Below, one piece after another: positions 11,843 through 24,300 of a DNA stretch of 64,000 nucleotides; positions within the stretch are counted from its first letter, which is position 1, and every line of letters begins with the position of its first letter. The translations under genes were made by a program, and so were the position numbers. Under the pieces are notes generated by a model. It worked only from the letters and a program-made list of their open reading frames with translations, made no database searches and was not told the DNA's origin. Source of the stretch: Annulohypoxylon bovei var. microspora (taxonomy: Eukaryota; Ascomycota; Sordariomycetes; Xylariales; Hypoxylaceae); NCBI GenBank assembly GCA_022836615.1, contig MU405376.1, positions 16,044-80,043 on the forward strand, written 5' to 3'.

Positions 11843-13462
11843 AACCAATCTATTTTAAACTCTTGAAATACATAAGTGATCTGTGCAAGTTTTCCCATTA
11901 GCCGATAAGGACTATACGCGTGTATATACGTATGTCTGCTTCACAAAGGCAGGTTTATACCTACCTAAATACGTGGCACTGGTTGGAGAGAGGGAGAAAA
12001 GAAAGCAAGTCGAGCCGTACCGTGCAAGCCGTGTTCCATATTCCATAAGCCGATCCTTCCAAGGAGCAAAACAACCTCAGAATCCAGTCAGTTGATACCT
12101 ATGTGGCTGACTACATATCTACATCTAAGATTCTAAGCATCTCACATCGATCAAGGCTTGACCAAGGCTTACGACAGCGGAGCGTAATGCAGGTACATCT
12201 CCAACTACTATACTCTAGCGCTCAGACCGCGGCCACAGCCGAGATAACTAACGACATACCGCGAGGCGCAGGTGATCGCTAGATGCAGGAGATCCAGCTT
12301 GGAGGACTGCTGCAGCGCGCGGCGTTTATGCTCAAGCGCTCAAGCACCCACAGTTCCCACATCATCCACACATGTAAGCACTATAAACTAAGCACGTCGA
12401 GTGGTAACGCGGGTTAGAGGTACCTACCATACGGCAATACGACGAGAGTATATCGATAAGAATCTTGGAAAGAGAGAAAGCCCTGTTTAGGTCCCCGATC
12501 AGGGATCTTCAGATCCTCTCACCCCCCCGCGCTATAATATGACGATTGCTATTACTTACATAGTTCGATCCGGTAAAGCCGTAGAGCAATCCATATCTCA
12601 CATCCCATATCCCACACTGATAGCGGATGTGCCAAGATGACGACTCGGTATGTATTGGCTAGCCTAAGTTGTAGATGTTTCGTACGAGATTTGTGGTCTA
12701 GGGCTATGATGAGTTCTACATTGAGTTTAATAACCTATTTACCTAAATACCCAAATAAGGCAATTATGTATGTGGCTACCTATCTTAACGGAATACGACC
12801 TTAACCAGCTTAACCTAGAATGTGTCCACGTTCAAGGCTACCTAGATACCTAGGTGACAGCCGTAGGGCTTATCTCTATCGGGAACAATGTTAGAACTTA
12901 GTGCCCATCGAATGTCAATTGTATTAAAACTTGGAACTAGTGGGGCTTTCAACCTCGGTCAATTATTTGTCTCTAACAAGCTTGGAAGACAAAACAAAGT
13001 CGACAAGATGAAGGGCTCATGAGAAAGACGCGGTACCAAAATGATAGATATCTTGTATACTTATCTTTACTATACAGCACTGGTAGAACCATATTTCTCG
13101 AAGGTCTGTCGAAACAAGTGAGGGGTTGAAGGCGACGTTGGGATAATTGCAGGTAAGGTATCCCCGTTGACAGGGCCTAGAGGCAGCCCGACTGATTGCC
13201 GTCCTTGGGTCTTTTGGGGGTCCCTTGGTGCACGCACGCACTCAACCAGTCCTTAGGTAATCTTGGAGAAATAAGGAAATAAAAGGAAATATGTACATAA
13301 GATATGTACATAAGAAGATTGAAATTCTCAGTACCTTTTGTTAGATGTACTCTACCCACCTATATAAGATAATCCCGGTAAATTGTTTCTAAAAATGAAC
13401 TGGGTATGTGTGCATATGGTATGGATGTGATATAGTACCTAGTACATACCTACTAGTTAGGT

Positions 13463-13484
13463 GGTAGTAGTAGTAGTAGTAGTA
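13463..13484 (+). repeat. (TAG)n trinucleotide microsatellite
   Basis: About seven tandem TAG units followed by TAATAATAA, in non-coding sequence. Confidence 0.9.
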
Positions 13485-14043
13485 TAATAATAACGACTCG
13501 AAGTTGTAAGTTAGCATCTAAACTAAACCGGCCGAATCTGTCGCGGGGGAAAAGTTTTTCTCGAAATGGAACGGCTACATTTCAGATCGCGCACTACTAC
13601 TGTAAGCTAATGTTTCTGCCGTAAGCCATGTGCGCAACCTCACCTCATCAGGATATCGGTAGAAGATGGGTAGAAGATGGAATGCGGAATGCGGTGTGAA
13701 GGCACAGCGAAGTGGATCTGGACCTTTTTACCTTTACCTTTTTGACTTTCGGGACTGAGGCAAGTGGGGTTTGCAGGGATCAGCCCTTCTGTTACAGATC
13801 CTGAGACGCGTCAGGGATAAAGACCCCTGGTCCTTACACCCCCTGCCTGCATACTATTTTCCGTAGAACCAATCACGAGACTGCCCTACGCAACTGAAAT
13901 TCAACATCAAACGCGCTCCCGCTGACGAACGAGACGACAACTCCTAATCTTGGTCGGAATCGTCTGAGTTCCAGAGCCTCTAGTCTTTCCGCTTCCTAGT
14001 GTAGTTACTCCCAATCACCAATCACCAGTCACCGGTCACTACT

Positions 14044-14071
14044 AAGTCACCAAGTCACCAAGTCACCAAGT
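14044..14071 (+). repeat. Tandem 8-bp repeat (AAGTCACC)
   Basis: Three to four head-to-tail copies of AAGTCACC, preceded by related CACCAATCACC and CACCAGTCACC variants from about 14012, in non-coding sequence. Confidence 0.85.
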
Positions 14072-15103
14072 CATACTCTTTCTTTCCCACCAGTCATCGA
14101 CCAGTCGTCAAGCCAACAACAATACCGAACACAGCCGTAAGTCTGCAGATTTGGATTTTGTAGTCTCTGCAGTTGCTGCAACATCTACAACTCTGCAGAT
14201 GTTTATTCTCGCGAACCAGAGCCTGCCGATTCATTTTTCTATTGTGCCGCCTTTTCGATTATACCCTCCTCAATCGCACCAGGGTTTTATCTGAAGCCCC
14301 GGCTACACCATCCCACGATGTCAGAGGTCCAAGTATCGACCAACCCACCATCATCTCCCTCCACTCTACTACTCTACCACTCTACCACGTCGCTCCGCCT
14401 CCCCATCCATTAGTCCTCCGAGTCGTCATTGGCTGTTATCACTATTCCGGAGCCATCCATCTCGTGGCTTCGTCACTCAACCCCATGTATCCAGGTAGTT
14501 CTTGGCCATCCGGTCTTTCAGATGAGTTCACTTACGTTTGCCTATCAAGCTCCTCATCTCACACCTCAGCTTCCAACCATCAAAGTAACGCACCAGTCGG
14601 CTAAACTGCTGAGCTTTAGTGATTACCTATGGCTTTTGGAATCGATGGATGTTAGGCCTTGAGTGGTTCGTATGCACGTCTCCTGGCGCCTTAAACAATG
14701 TCTCCTGCCTTGGGCTTCATTCATCAACCTGATTGGCGATATGGCGCATACTACCCAACGCAAGACATCGAGAAATAGATATCAGCTTGCGAGATGCGAG
14801 ATGCGATGTGCGGTTTGCGGTTTGCGGACGGACTAATCAAATAGTCTCGCCGGGCAGCGGGTTAGTAGAGATTTCCTCATTAAACAATCCGCCTGCGATT
14901 ACATACTACACCGCAAAGGATGTGTTTAGTAGCAAGATGTATTCGCCGGTTGGTTCCACCAGCCCTGGTTATTACTCCACGAGACCCTAGAGTGTGTTTC
15001 CAAAAAACCATGCCCCTGGTTCTAATAAGAGATTGTACTTTTCGGAAACCTGTCTTTCTCCAGATCGACGTATCCGGTCCACGAAAGTGTCATGGTCGTG
15101 TCA

Positions 15104-15139
15104 TACGACCCTACGACCCTACGACCCTACGACCCTACG
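15104..15139 (+). repeat. Tandem 8-bp repeat (ACGACCCT)
   Basis: Four and a half copies of an ACGACCCT unit in non-coding sequence. The unit differs from the TACC motif family and is not part of any predicted exon. Confidence 0.85.
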
Positions 15140-16454
15140 GCAGCAGAATTCTGACTATACATACGTTATTCTGTATGGCCCTTACGTACAACAACAACAA
15201 TCCTCCGAGACCTATTTTCGCGGCTCTTGGTAGTTCGCGAATCGTCCCGTCGTCCCAGCCTGCTTCTCGACCCGCATGCGCCGTCTGAGTGATGAATATT
15301 TAGCACTTTGCCACATGGCTGGACACACGACTTGAGACCTGTCGCTTCCCATGAGGCTCAACGGGAACGACTAAAAATAGTGGGTGATGTTTATGTAGGG
15401 CTTCATTTAACTTCCAATTGCCGAGAAGATATCTTTTATTTAATATAATGAAATTCTCTTCTTTTCTCATTTTCGATATCAAATTACCTTCGTCCTGTTA
15501 TATCAAGACCCCTGCCCGACTATTCCAAAATGGTTGGAGATTTCATGGATATTTCTGACTGGGGCAGTCCCTAGTCACCAGTCTAATCACTTTCTGGCTA
15601 CCTCTTACATGCTAGGTACCCGAGGACCCATCTGCGCTCTCCGCCGCCCCCCCATACGCTCACCACTCTCCCCTGCCCTGAAGGCTTGACTATTCCTCGC
15701 AACACATCATCGACGAACAGATGTAACCCTCCGTACCCTGTATTGCAAATCCTTGCAGAGCCCTGCCCGCTGGTCCCTGTCTGCCCTGTCTTGCTTGTCT
15801 CTTTCTAGCAAGCCAAGCAGAACCTCGCACACCACCTAGTCTCTCCAGTTTCTCCTGTTGAGTTCACAGACGTGGCCAGGTTTGTGTCAAGAACTCCGGC
15901 TTACCTCCTACCGATGTTCCGAGCTCGACCCAGCTTGACCGTGTTGGATTATAATCGGACTGTCCATGGGTCCCTAGGTAGTGCCTGTCGCTCGAGAGGC
16001 CTTCTTTATATCTCTCGGTCTTCTGCACCGCCCCTCCATTGACCTGCCCTTTTACTCCTCTTCTCGCCTCGCCGCTCTCCCTCACACCATTATACTAAGG
16101 CATTCTACAACTAGTCACTCCTTTTCCCCCCCCCCAAGCCCTTAACAAATCTATTATATTGCCTCTCTGGTCTATAACACTGGGAGCTGGCTCTCTTCCC
16201 ACCTGGACACACCACCAGTCTATGTGAAGCAAGCACCAACTAGCTTACCTAACGAGTTGTTCTATCCCCAGTCAACTCATTACTTTCATTAATTAAGACC
16301 TTACCCACTTGACCTTGAGCTCAACGCTGCTCACCAACATATACACTCGCTTCCTCCCACCCTCGACGTGGGACACCCACATAACTCTACATTCCTTCTT
16401 ATATCAAAGTCTCTTCAACGTCACTCGAGACTATAGTCTATACTACTATTGACC

Positions 16455-16574
16455 ATGTATGTTATGAAAGGTCACCTAGCTGCCGTGACACCCTCATACA
16501 TGGTCCCCATGGCCGTGTCTTGCTACTACTATTCTACCAACAAATATATTAACGTCGCCTTGTTCATTGACTAA
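16455..16574 (+). promoter_or_regulatory. Splice-gated upstream ORF (39 codons)
   Basis: ATG at 16455 in a good context (GACC-ATG) begins MYVMKGHLAAV and stops at TAA 16572-16574. The G of this ATG is the first base of the predicted intron donor, so the start codon exists only in unspliced RNA. The stop codon overlaps the predicted branch site. Intron retention would therefore place a strong uORF before the regulator. This is an inference from sequence. Confidence 0.5.
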
Positions 16575-16594
16575 CATTTCTGTGTCATTTGTAG
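16457..16594 (+). other. Predicted 5'-UTR intron of the Rua1-type regulator
   Basis: Donor GTATGT at 16457, branch-like GACTAAC at 16569-16575 and acceptor TTGTAG ending at 16594 define a 138-nt intron 50 bases before the main start codon. The three signals match the other introns in this window. Splicing joins GACCAT to TATACAG and leaves no ATG before 16645. Confidence 0.65.
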
Positions 16595-16644
16595 TATACA
16601 GTCCAATAGATCAAACCACTTTCCTTTCAACAGTCATATAAGCC

Positions 16645-18714
16645 ATGGACTCAAGTCAGGCGCAACTGTATGAATCGTTCGGCTCGACGATATATGAGAG
16701 AAACTCACACAACCACAGGAGGCAGCAAATTCAAGCGCCTACTTTTACTCTTAGCTCAAACGACAAGTTCATCAGAGAGGTTCCACCACCGCATCCACCT
16801 CCATCAGCCACTATGAGCAGGAACGAGATGCCGGTTAAGACAGAGGCTCAAGTGGCACCGGCCGGGGTATGGGCGACGCCAACGTCACAAGAAACGCGAC
16901 CAAGACCCGCTACTATTCATGAAGGATTTTCATTCTACAGCGGAGACGAATTTGGAGCGATGCCCTCGTGGGGAACGCCATCTGGGTTGACAATTCACAC
17001 ACCGAGCGACACCATGTCAAGACCCGTTTCAATGCACCAAGACTTTTACCCCGTCACGACGATGGATAGCAGTAAGTTTTGTTTAGGTCGCTGTAGGACT
17101 ATCGTTAACCACAGGTATAGGCCCATGGGGACCCAAGCCATGTGACGATCATCTTGAGATTCCTAACCTCGATATGGATATGAGCATCGGTCAGGCATAT
17201 ACAACAGACGAAGCAATTCCGATTATAGACCTGAGGTATCCTGGACCTCCAATGGATAATGACTCGATGGGCTTTGAATCGGGACTGAACCCGAGGCGCA
17301 TGTCTGGTTCTTCTTTCACCGTATCAACGACAGGTGGTCTCTCCGAGATGCCTTCGTACGAGGATTTCTCTGCCGCTCTATCCGAAGCACCGTCTTTCAC
17401 TTCAGATTATCCACCACCTTCGAACCGGAACTCGCTCATGTCTTCAACGCAATTGTCACCCGTGGCCTCTCCTCGCATGACTCCGCAGAGCCGTTCTGAT
17501 CTTGTCCGGACCGCAAGTCGTGGGCGTGGTGCCTCGCCATCCCCTCGACCAGGAATGAGATCTGCTCCCTATAGCGTCGATAGCAGCGCAAGAAACAAGA
17601 GGTGGTCTACTGGGTCCTATGGCACTAACGCCAACCGCCGGCCGTCGCCTTTCGTTTATCACCACACGCACGATGCTTTTGGGCCCCGGATGTCGTCGAG
17701 GCACTCATCTCCTACGATGCCGAATCACCCACTTCCGTTGAACTTCGGGAACCTTCAGGCCGTCCAACAGCATCCATTCCTCATGTCGCATCAGCCGGCT
17801 TTCCGAAATAGCATGCTCCTTCCAACGCAGTTACCATCTCAATTGCCATCACAGCATTTCCACCCTGAGGCTCATCACTTCGAAAATCCCCCACCTCTGT
17901 TGTCTCACGGACTCTTTAGGATGCTGCAAAGCAACGCTGACCCACATTCCTTGCATGGGCATTACACGGACTTATCCGATCCACCAGATCTATATGCCTC
18001 CCTGCAGGAAGAGCAGGTTCCGCCGCCGCCTGAGGACATGAATCCTTCGGACCCGGACCTTGTCCCTCACGAGCAAGAGCTGCGATTCGAAGGTGATTTG
18101 TACACTCCGAGGTGGGTTCGTGGCCATGGCAACAAGCGAGAAGGATGGTGTGGTATTTGCAAGCCTGGTCGATGGCTAGTATTGAAGAATTCTGCTTTCT
18201 GGTACGACAAGAGTTTCACACATGGTATCAGTGCGGCTACCGGGAATGCATTCCAAGAACCCCAAGAGACTAGACGGATGGATGGTAATCCAGATGTCTG
18301 GGAGGGCCTTTGCGGAAGTTGCAACGATTGGATTGCTTTAGTGAGCAGCAAGAAAAAGGGTACAACGTGGTTTAGGCATGCGTACAAGGTAAGAATCGAA
18401 GCGATATCGCATCACTATGATCATATGCTAATACATCGCAGTGCCACACACATCCTAAAATCAAGGACGCACCTAAAAGGCGACGTGAAAGCAGTAACAC
18501 GAGGACTGTCGCGGCTTCTCAGATCACGAAGCCTAAGATCGAGCCTCAGCAACCTACAACGCCCCAACCAAAGACTACGACAGTATCCCTGTCCACAACA
18601 CCAGTTCCTATTCCGAGATCTGGCGGTCTATCACACCATCATGTGATTCAGCCGCAGCAACCTCAACCAAAAAAGTCATTCCCTCCACTCGATGGTCTAA
18701 CCAACATGATTTAA
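16645..18714 (+). CDS. Transcription regulator with Rua1 C-terminal (DUF4451) domain
   Basis: Predicted exons 16645-17071, 17115-18388 and 18442-18714 give 657 aa. Introns are 43 nt (GTAAGT donor, TTAAC branch, ACAG acceptor) and 53 nt (GTAAGA donor, GCTAAT branch, CGCAG acceptor). Residues 1-460 are Ser/Pro/His/Met-rich and probably disordered. Residues about 465-580 match the Rua1 C-terminal family: WCGICKPGRWLVLKNSAFWY, then LCGSCNDW, then KGTTWFRHAYKCHTHPK. The paired cysteines and the C-x-H motif suggest a zinc-bound fold, and the second intron splits AYK/CHTH. In Ustilago, Rua1 activates glycolipid biosynthesis genes; the target of this protein is unknown. The C-terminal tail is Lys/Pro/Gln-rich. 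The start lies in an AGCC-ATG-G context. Ending the gene at the unspliced stop (18646) would lose the last zinc ligands. Confidence 0.85.
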
Positions 18715-20738
18715 ATCAAGTTATTTCGCCCGAGTCATATCTTTGAGAACAATCGTTTCTTATTATGTCTTGGTAGAAATCTTGGACGAGCAATGAAATA
18801 TTTCCTTGGATTCCCAACCGTCGATATTAAGACGGATTATAGACGGACAGGCGGCGCACTCCTGGCGCTATTCTTCTCACTTATCCCCTCTCTCTTTGAC
18901 CAGCCACTGGTCCAATTTCTTTAACATCAACACTATACCCGAATATGAACAAAATTCTCTCCAGCTGAGATGCTATGATGAATCGAGCACAGCTAGTTGA
19001 TTTACGACGGGTGGGATAGACTGGAACACGGGGAGGTATATCGCGGTGTTTACGACAAAACAAAAAAGATTGCTTCACTTCGTTGTGCGCTATTTTCTGA
19101 CATACGGTGTTCTACATACCGGCCGTTGATTCTACAACTTTTGTCTGGCTTCTTTCCACTTTCGATGTCCATATGCAAACATACAAGTTACTATTATTTT
19201 CCTTTCGTTACTAATTAATGTAGATAGCTAAATCAGGTGATACCCTCGGCAAATATGGGGGCGGAAAGGGAGGGACGGGGATGGGAAAGAGGAGGAAAGG
19301 GTTTCTACTCGGGAATGATGATGTGTCGGTTCTCAGTCAGCCTATATAGCCCTGCTGGGCAGCGGTAGAAATGTTGGGAAGGGGGGGGGGCAACGAATGA
19401 TACCACGGGATGGTTTCCCATAGCGATATCCGTAGACTTAAGGTAGATGATGACGAATGATTTCTTAGTACCCAAACAATGGTTTTCACGGTTCATGTTA
19501 TTATTTGTGTATCTTCGACGGCCTAAAGCGAAAATGTCCCCAAGTCAGATATTCCGAAAATCAAAGGAATCGGCTTCCTTTTCGAACCGGACAAACTTCA
19601 CGTAAGCCTCGAAATGTCAGAATTATTGTAAATGATGCTTATCATCGGAATACTGGCCGAAGTGGCAACATCTCGATAGATCATATCAGATTCGACAGCC
19701 CCAGATCCATGGCAGCTTCTTCGGTAACCAGGGCGCTTTTCGGCTACCGCCTCATTGGAGGAATCGGCCTTATTAGAAACACGCCGTCTCTCGAACTTTT
19801 TTTTTCTTTCCTTCTCGCTCCTAGCTACGTGTACGTGTGTACTACGAGCTACAAGATCCGGGTGGGTGGGTGCTCCAGCTTCAGAGCTGGAACGGAAACG
19901 AAACGCATAAAGATGACTTACGGGTACTAAACATAGGTAGGGACCCCGGCACTTAAAACGGTTTTAAGGGTCCTTAAACGTGCTCTCTTCTTCTTCTGCT
20001 CGTACCTCTAAGTTTGGTCTGAAGTTGCTGGCTGGATTTATACCTACATATTTACCATCTATGTTGGTGAATGGCACCAAAATATAATGGTGTTTCTCTT
20101 GTGCAGCTACAGATCGTCCCCCCCCTCTTCCGTATTACCGCACGTTCTATGAATAGGATCGGACCATCGTCCCGCGGGTGTGTTGGTAGTCCGCAAAACC
20201 CGTCGCTCTCCTAGTACCCACACCGGAGACATAACCCCTGGGGGAGGGCAGCCTTAGCTGGACACGTATGTACACCCTCCCTTCCTCCGTTCCAGCTTTC
20301 TGCTTGGCCAGCGTCTCCGAAGCCCTAGACCCGGGACCTTGCTTACGACTAGCATACACCTATATGACGTCTTATATAGCGTAGGCACCTGCCTGTTTGT
20401 TTTGTTTGGACCCGCCTCGTCGTCGGGAGTTCGGGCTTGCTTGGCGATTTGCTCTGGCTACTGCAGGGGACTTGTTGCTATTCGGAACAGGCCAGCAACT
20501 GAACCGTGTGCTGGGAGAGAGGATGTGTGTGTGTGTGCGTGTGCTAAAGTAGGGCTGAAGCCCGAGATTCCTACGTGTTTTTGCGATTGGTTGTCGGACG
20601 GTGCGGCATCTACCCCTGATTTGTTCCTTGCCCTTCTTTTGTTCTATATAGAATGGGGGCTGTTTGGACTTCTTAGGATTGCTTTAGCTCCTTATGTAAG
20701 TATTGTGGAATAGATGGAATTATGATGTTTAGTGCAGA
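18715..20738. other. Gene-poor spacer
   Basis: No recognisable gene. Contains a G-run at about 19381-19390 and a short TG repeat at about 20525-20540. The open frames show no family signature. Confidence 0.5.
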
Positions 20739-21320
20739 TCACTTAACGTGTCTAAGTCCACCCTGGAGTCTGTGTTCTGGGTGATCTGCTGTTGTAGGAC
20801 TCGATAAGCTAGGTAGGTAGATACTCACATAGAGAACGCCTAGAAGCTCAGGTTGTATATGGCCCAGATCTAGTGTAAGACGTAGGGAGATACCCGATTT
20901 GTTAGGATCAAAGTCGATTTTATAACTCAACTAATTATCGGGTCGAGTGTTTCCAGATTACGAAGAGCTCCAGGGGTAAACAGTCCGCCTGGCATATGAG
21001 ATACGGTATGACCTTTCTTTCTAGGATATTCCTTATTTTTATCTTTTATAGCTTTGCGCCTTAGAAGTATAGCTATTATATTCAAGCATATCATACAGCT
21101 CGTTTATTAGGATATCAACTGCCAATAGTCTAGTACGCCAACTATGACAAATAGCAACTGGATTTAATCGTAGTATCTTAATTCTCAAATTAGAATAACG
21201 GCGTTCTCGGAGCAGTTGAATGGATTCTCTCACCTTGAAACATTCCTTAGAGCTGGAGGAACCATGCTGGCGCAATCCTGCTTGCGACGTGTGCAACAGT
21301 GGCTTACTTAGGAGCGAAGA
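20739..21320 (-). pseudogene. Decayed protein-coding relic, family not recognised
   Basis: Minus-strand frames here are coding-like although broken. One segment (21296-21039) contains RESIQLLRERRYSNLRIKIL and HSWRTRLLAVDILINELYDM. A second frame starts MPGGLFTPGALRNLETLDPI (about 20985-20925) and breaks at an AGT-TGA stop. The next frame continues with YKIDFDPNKSGISLRLTLDL and then a GTGAGT donor-like site near 20831. The reading frame changes at least twice with no splice signals at the breaks. The sequence is rich in TpA (ATA, TTA codons), as expected after repeat-induced point mutation or neutral decay. I do not recognise the family. It could instead be a real multi-intron gene that I have misjoined. 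Confidence 0.4.
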
Positions 21321-24300
21321 ATTTGCTCCTATAGGTAATTACCCCAACGCTATAACTTGGCTCCTATGTTTCTGACAACATCATTTGCAGATATATACCG
21401 GTTGCTCTGTGTGGCGTCTCTTCGGCCGCCGTGAAAATTGTTCGTAGCAGGGAAGCGTACTCCAAGTGAAAAGGGGGTTCGTGCTAGGTTAGCTAGCTCT
21501 TAGTTGATAGAGATATCGACGATAGGTGTAATAATCTCCTTATCACCTTGCTCGTTTCTGTATCTCCAATACGCATTTTACTAATGCCAAATCCTTCCCT
21601 AATTTAGGACGAGTCGTGGCCCTCTACTACCATCCTTTTATCATGGACTTCGACTCATCCAAGTGTCTCGACGCTCGGAATTAAGAAGGTAACCTCCTTC
21701 ACTTTGATGCTCTCTAATCTCAGAGCTTAGTCTTCTGTGGCACGACTCCTTCACCGCTCGTGCCTCCCAAGACATCTGGTATCACGATATCAGTGTGCGA
21801 GCTGCTCACCGCTGATTAAGTTTTCGTGGACTCTCCTATTATCAACGCCGATTTCTTTTGGTCACTCTTGACGGATTAGGGTGGATATTGTACCGAAGGC
21901 AACATGGGCATTATCACGTTATATCGACAGAGTTTCGATTCACATCTCCGTTAGCCTTCTATCGTCTAGCAACATTCGCCGCTGTGATGAAGCCGGACCC
22001 CTTCTCTGTTATGCAATATACAACCTACTTGAGGCATTAGGCTAGTCAGCTCAATATTTGAGGTATTACTAACAACTTCTATCGCCCACGCGGCTAATAT
22101 GCCATTCGTCTGTTCGTTTCAGCAGTCAGCTGCCTCGCTTTGCAGCATCCATGCCCCTATCTGACAGGTCTTCATCGATTGGTTGGCTCTGGAAGCTAGT
22201 GGATTCCTATTAAATTCCGGGTAGAATCCATTAAGTAGGTAGACTTCCATTTGCTTCATTGCTCAAACCTTGCCTACCTACCTAAGAATACGGACTCTTG
22301 TGCCGAGTAATTAGAGGGAGCTCTGAAAATTTACGTGGGAATCTTAGGCGCTGAGACCTTGTCGATAACAGGACATGTTAGAACGAAGTTGGGTATAAAT
22401 GAGTAGTCATCGATGGCTTCTCTATGCCGTGAAACGATCTGAAGAGGTATTTGACCTACGGTACTATAGTTATTATCAACACTATAACCTTGGGAGAGCT
22501 TTATTGTATCCTAAGTACCTAGGAGCCGTAGGTACATATAAAGATCGAGTGAGACTGGCGAAGATCGAGACACATACGCATTGCTTAAAGGACTGCTTCG
22601 TTGCGGTTTTCTCAAAGAACCCATCAGCTTTTAACGACGATTCTGAATATTTTGTAATACATATCCTACACGCCATATGCTTCCTAAGTCGAGTAAATTA
22701 AGTACTTACCTGTCTAACATCTGAACATAGACGTATGTTTGGCTATCTATTCCCTTAACCGACTGACATCCAATGGATTGCTCACATAATCAAGCCGCTC
22801 GCGCTCGATAAAAGATATCTGAGCATCAAGGTCTAGCTTTTTTCAATGGATTTCGGTGCATATATTGCGTCAAGCTAAATGAGATCAGCGGTTAAGTGCC
22901 GAATGTCACAGCTGAGAAGCTAGTTGTATTCTGATTCATAATAGGCCAGTTAAACTTAACGTCGTCGATATATCATTTCGTGTTCGAAGCGGCAAGAATA
23001 TTAATTCTAGGATGGGTAGTGATAAGGTCAGGTATGCATGTACTTCAGGGGGAGAAATATCGAAATCGGAATTTACCTTGGTACTAAAGGGAAAATGTGG
23101 AGGTTTAATGAACACGTTTTGGGAAATAGCATAAAGCATAAAGTACATAATCTAACCAATCATATGCCGTTATTCATTCTCCAAGAAGGTGTAACCCTCA
23201 GTTTCCCTTCACATGGATGATCGCGTAACATGAGCGGAATTCTAGCTCGGAATAAATTTCAATTATTTCAATTAAACCTTCCCTTTTCCCTCTTTCCGCG
23301 TAACCAACCAAGCACATTAATAGACTTCTTGAAGAGTTGATATTGATGTTTGTGTAGCGATAAAAAACCAATGACGATTCATGCGTCTAATTCTACAGGG
23401 GTTTATCAATTAAACTTGCCTAGGTATAGGGCTAGGTACGCAATAGTACATCAACAAATCTTGATGGTGTACAGATGTAGATCGACGTCACTTGCCTTCT
23501 TCCATATTAGGAAACAAGTCGCTTGCGGTCGAGATTCTCTATCGTCGCTAGATACCGGTAATGAACGATGTAGAACCCCCGTGTTTTCATCAAGCGGCTC
23601 GGGTCCTCCGGCTAGACACAGCAAACTCGCAGTTTCTATTTAAATATTTAAGGTGGTGTGTAACGAGGCTGCTTGAATGGACTAACATGCGACATCTTAA
23701 GGCGTCTAATTTAATCGCCATCGAGATACTATATTCTCCTACTCGAGGGCGTATAAGATCGTGGTTCTGATGGTAAACAAGGGCGCCTGTCGAGGCAAGA
23801 AGGCGACATGGTAGCGCCAACAGGTCCAAGCAAAAAGCAGCTTAGGGCTAAGCGGTTCTATTTCGTATGCTGCAAGCCACCAGCCAGCCATCGGACAACC
23901 GATGCAAACAACTATTTCCAAGGTTTCCTCGACGCCTAGCCTATCAGCGGCTCAACTGCTTCGATAGGCCAAGACTTCAGCTGCCGTGGGATGTGGGATG
24001 ACGACTAACATGCCTAATTAATCTCGATTAGTCTTATTCATCGCACGAGCGGAATATCCATTGTGATCTTATTGACAGGCAACCAGATGCATCAGATCGA
24101 GCTTCATCCAGCACAGATCAAGTAAGGCCTAAATGTCTTTTTGCCCAAGCTTGCTAAAGTCTATCTAACGCTTTATATTGCGCATTGATAACCTCGAACC
24201 GTTCGATGATGTTTGCCGCGAGTGGAGCAAGGTCTGTTATAGCTCAAAAGATAATATTATCAACCGTTGTCGAGCTGCGTTGTATTAACTATCCTAGGCA

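Larger units (their letters stand above)
10868..16456. other. Long gene-poor spacer and regulator leader
   Basis: About 5.6 kb without a recognised gene. It includes short tandem repeats (described separately), a homopyrimidine-rich stretch from about 15640 to 16440 that probably belongs to the promoter and 5' leader of the next gene, and a run of C at about 16126. Open frames here, such as one at 14173-14604, lack coding-like composition and match no family. Confidence 0.5.

Noticed and set aside
14173..14604. A 143-codon plus-strand frame in the spacer
   Set aside because: Composition is low-complexity Ser/His/Leu from CT-rich sequence, with no splice context or domain. It is more likely leader or promoter sequence.
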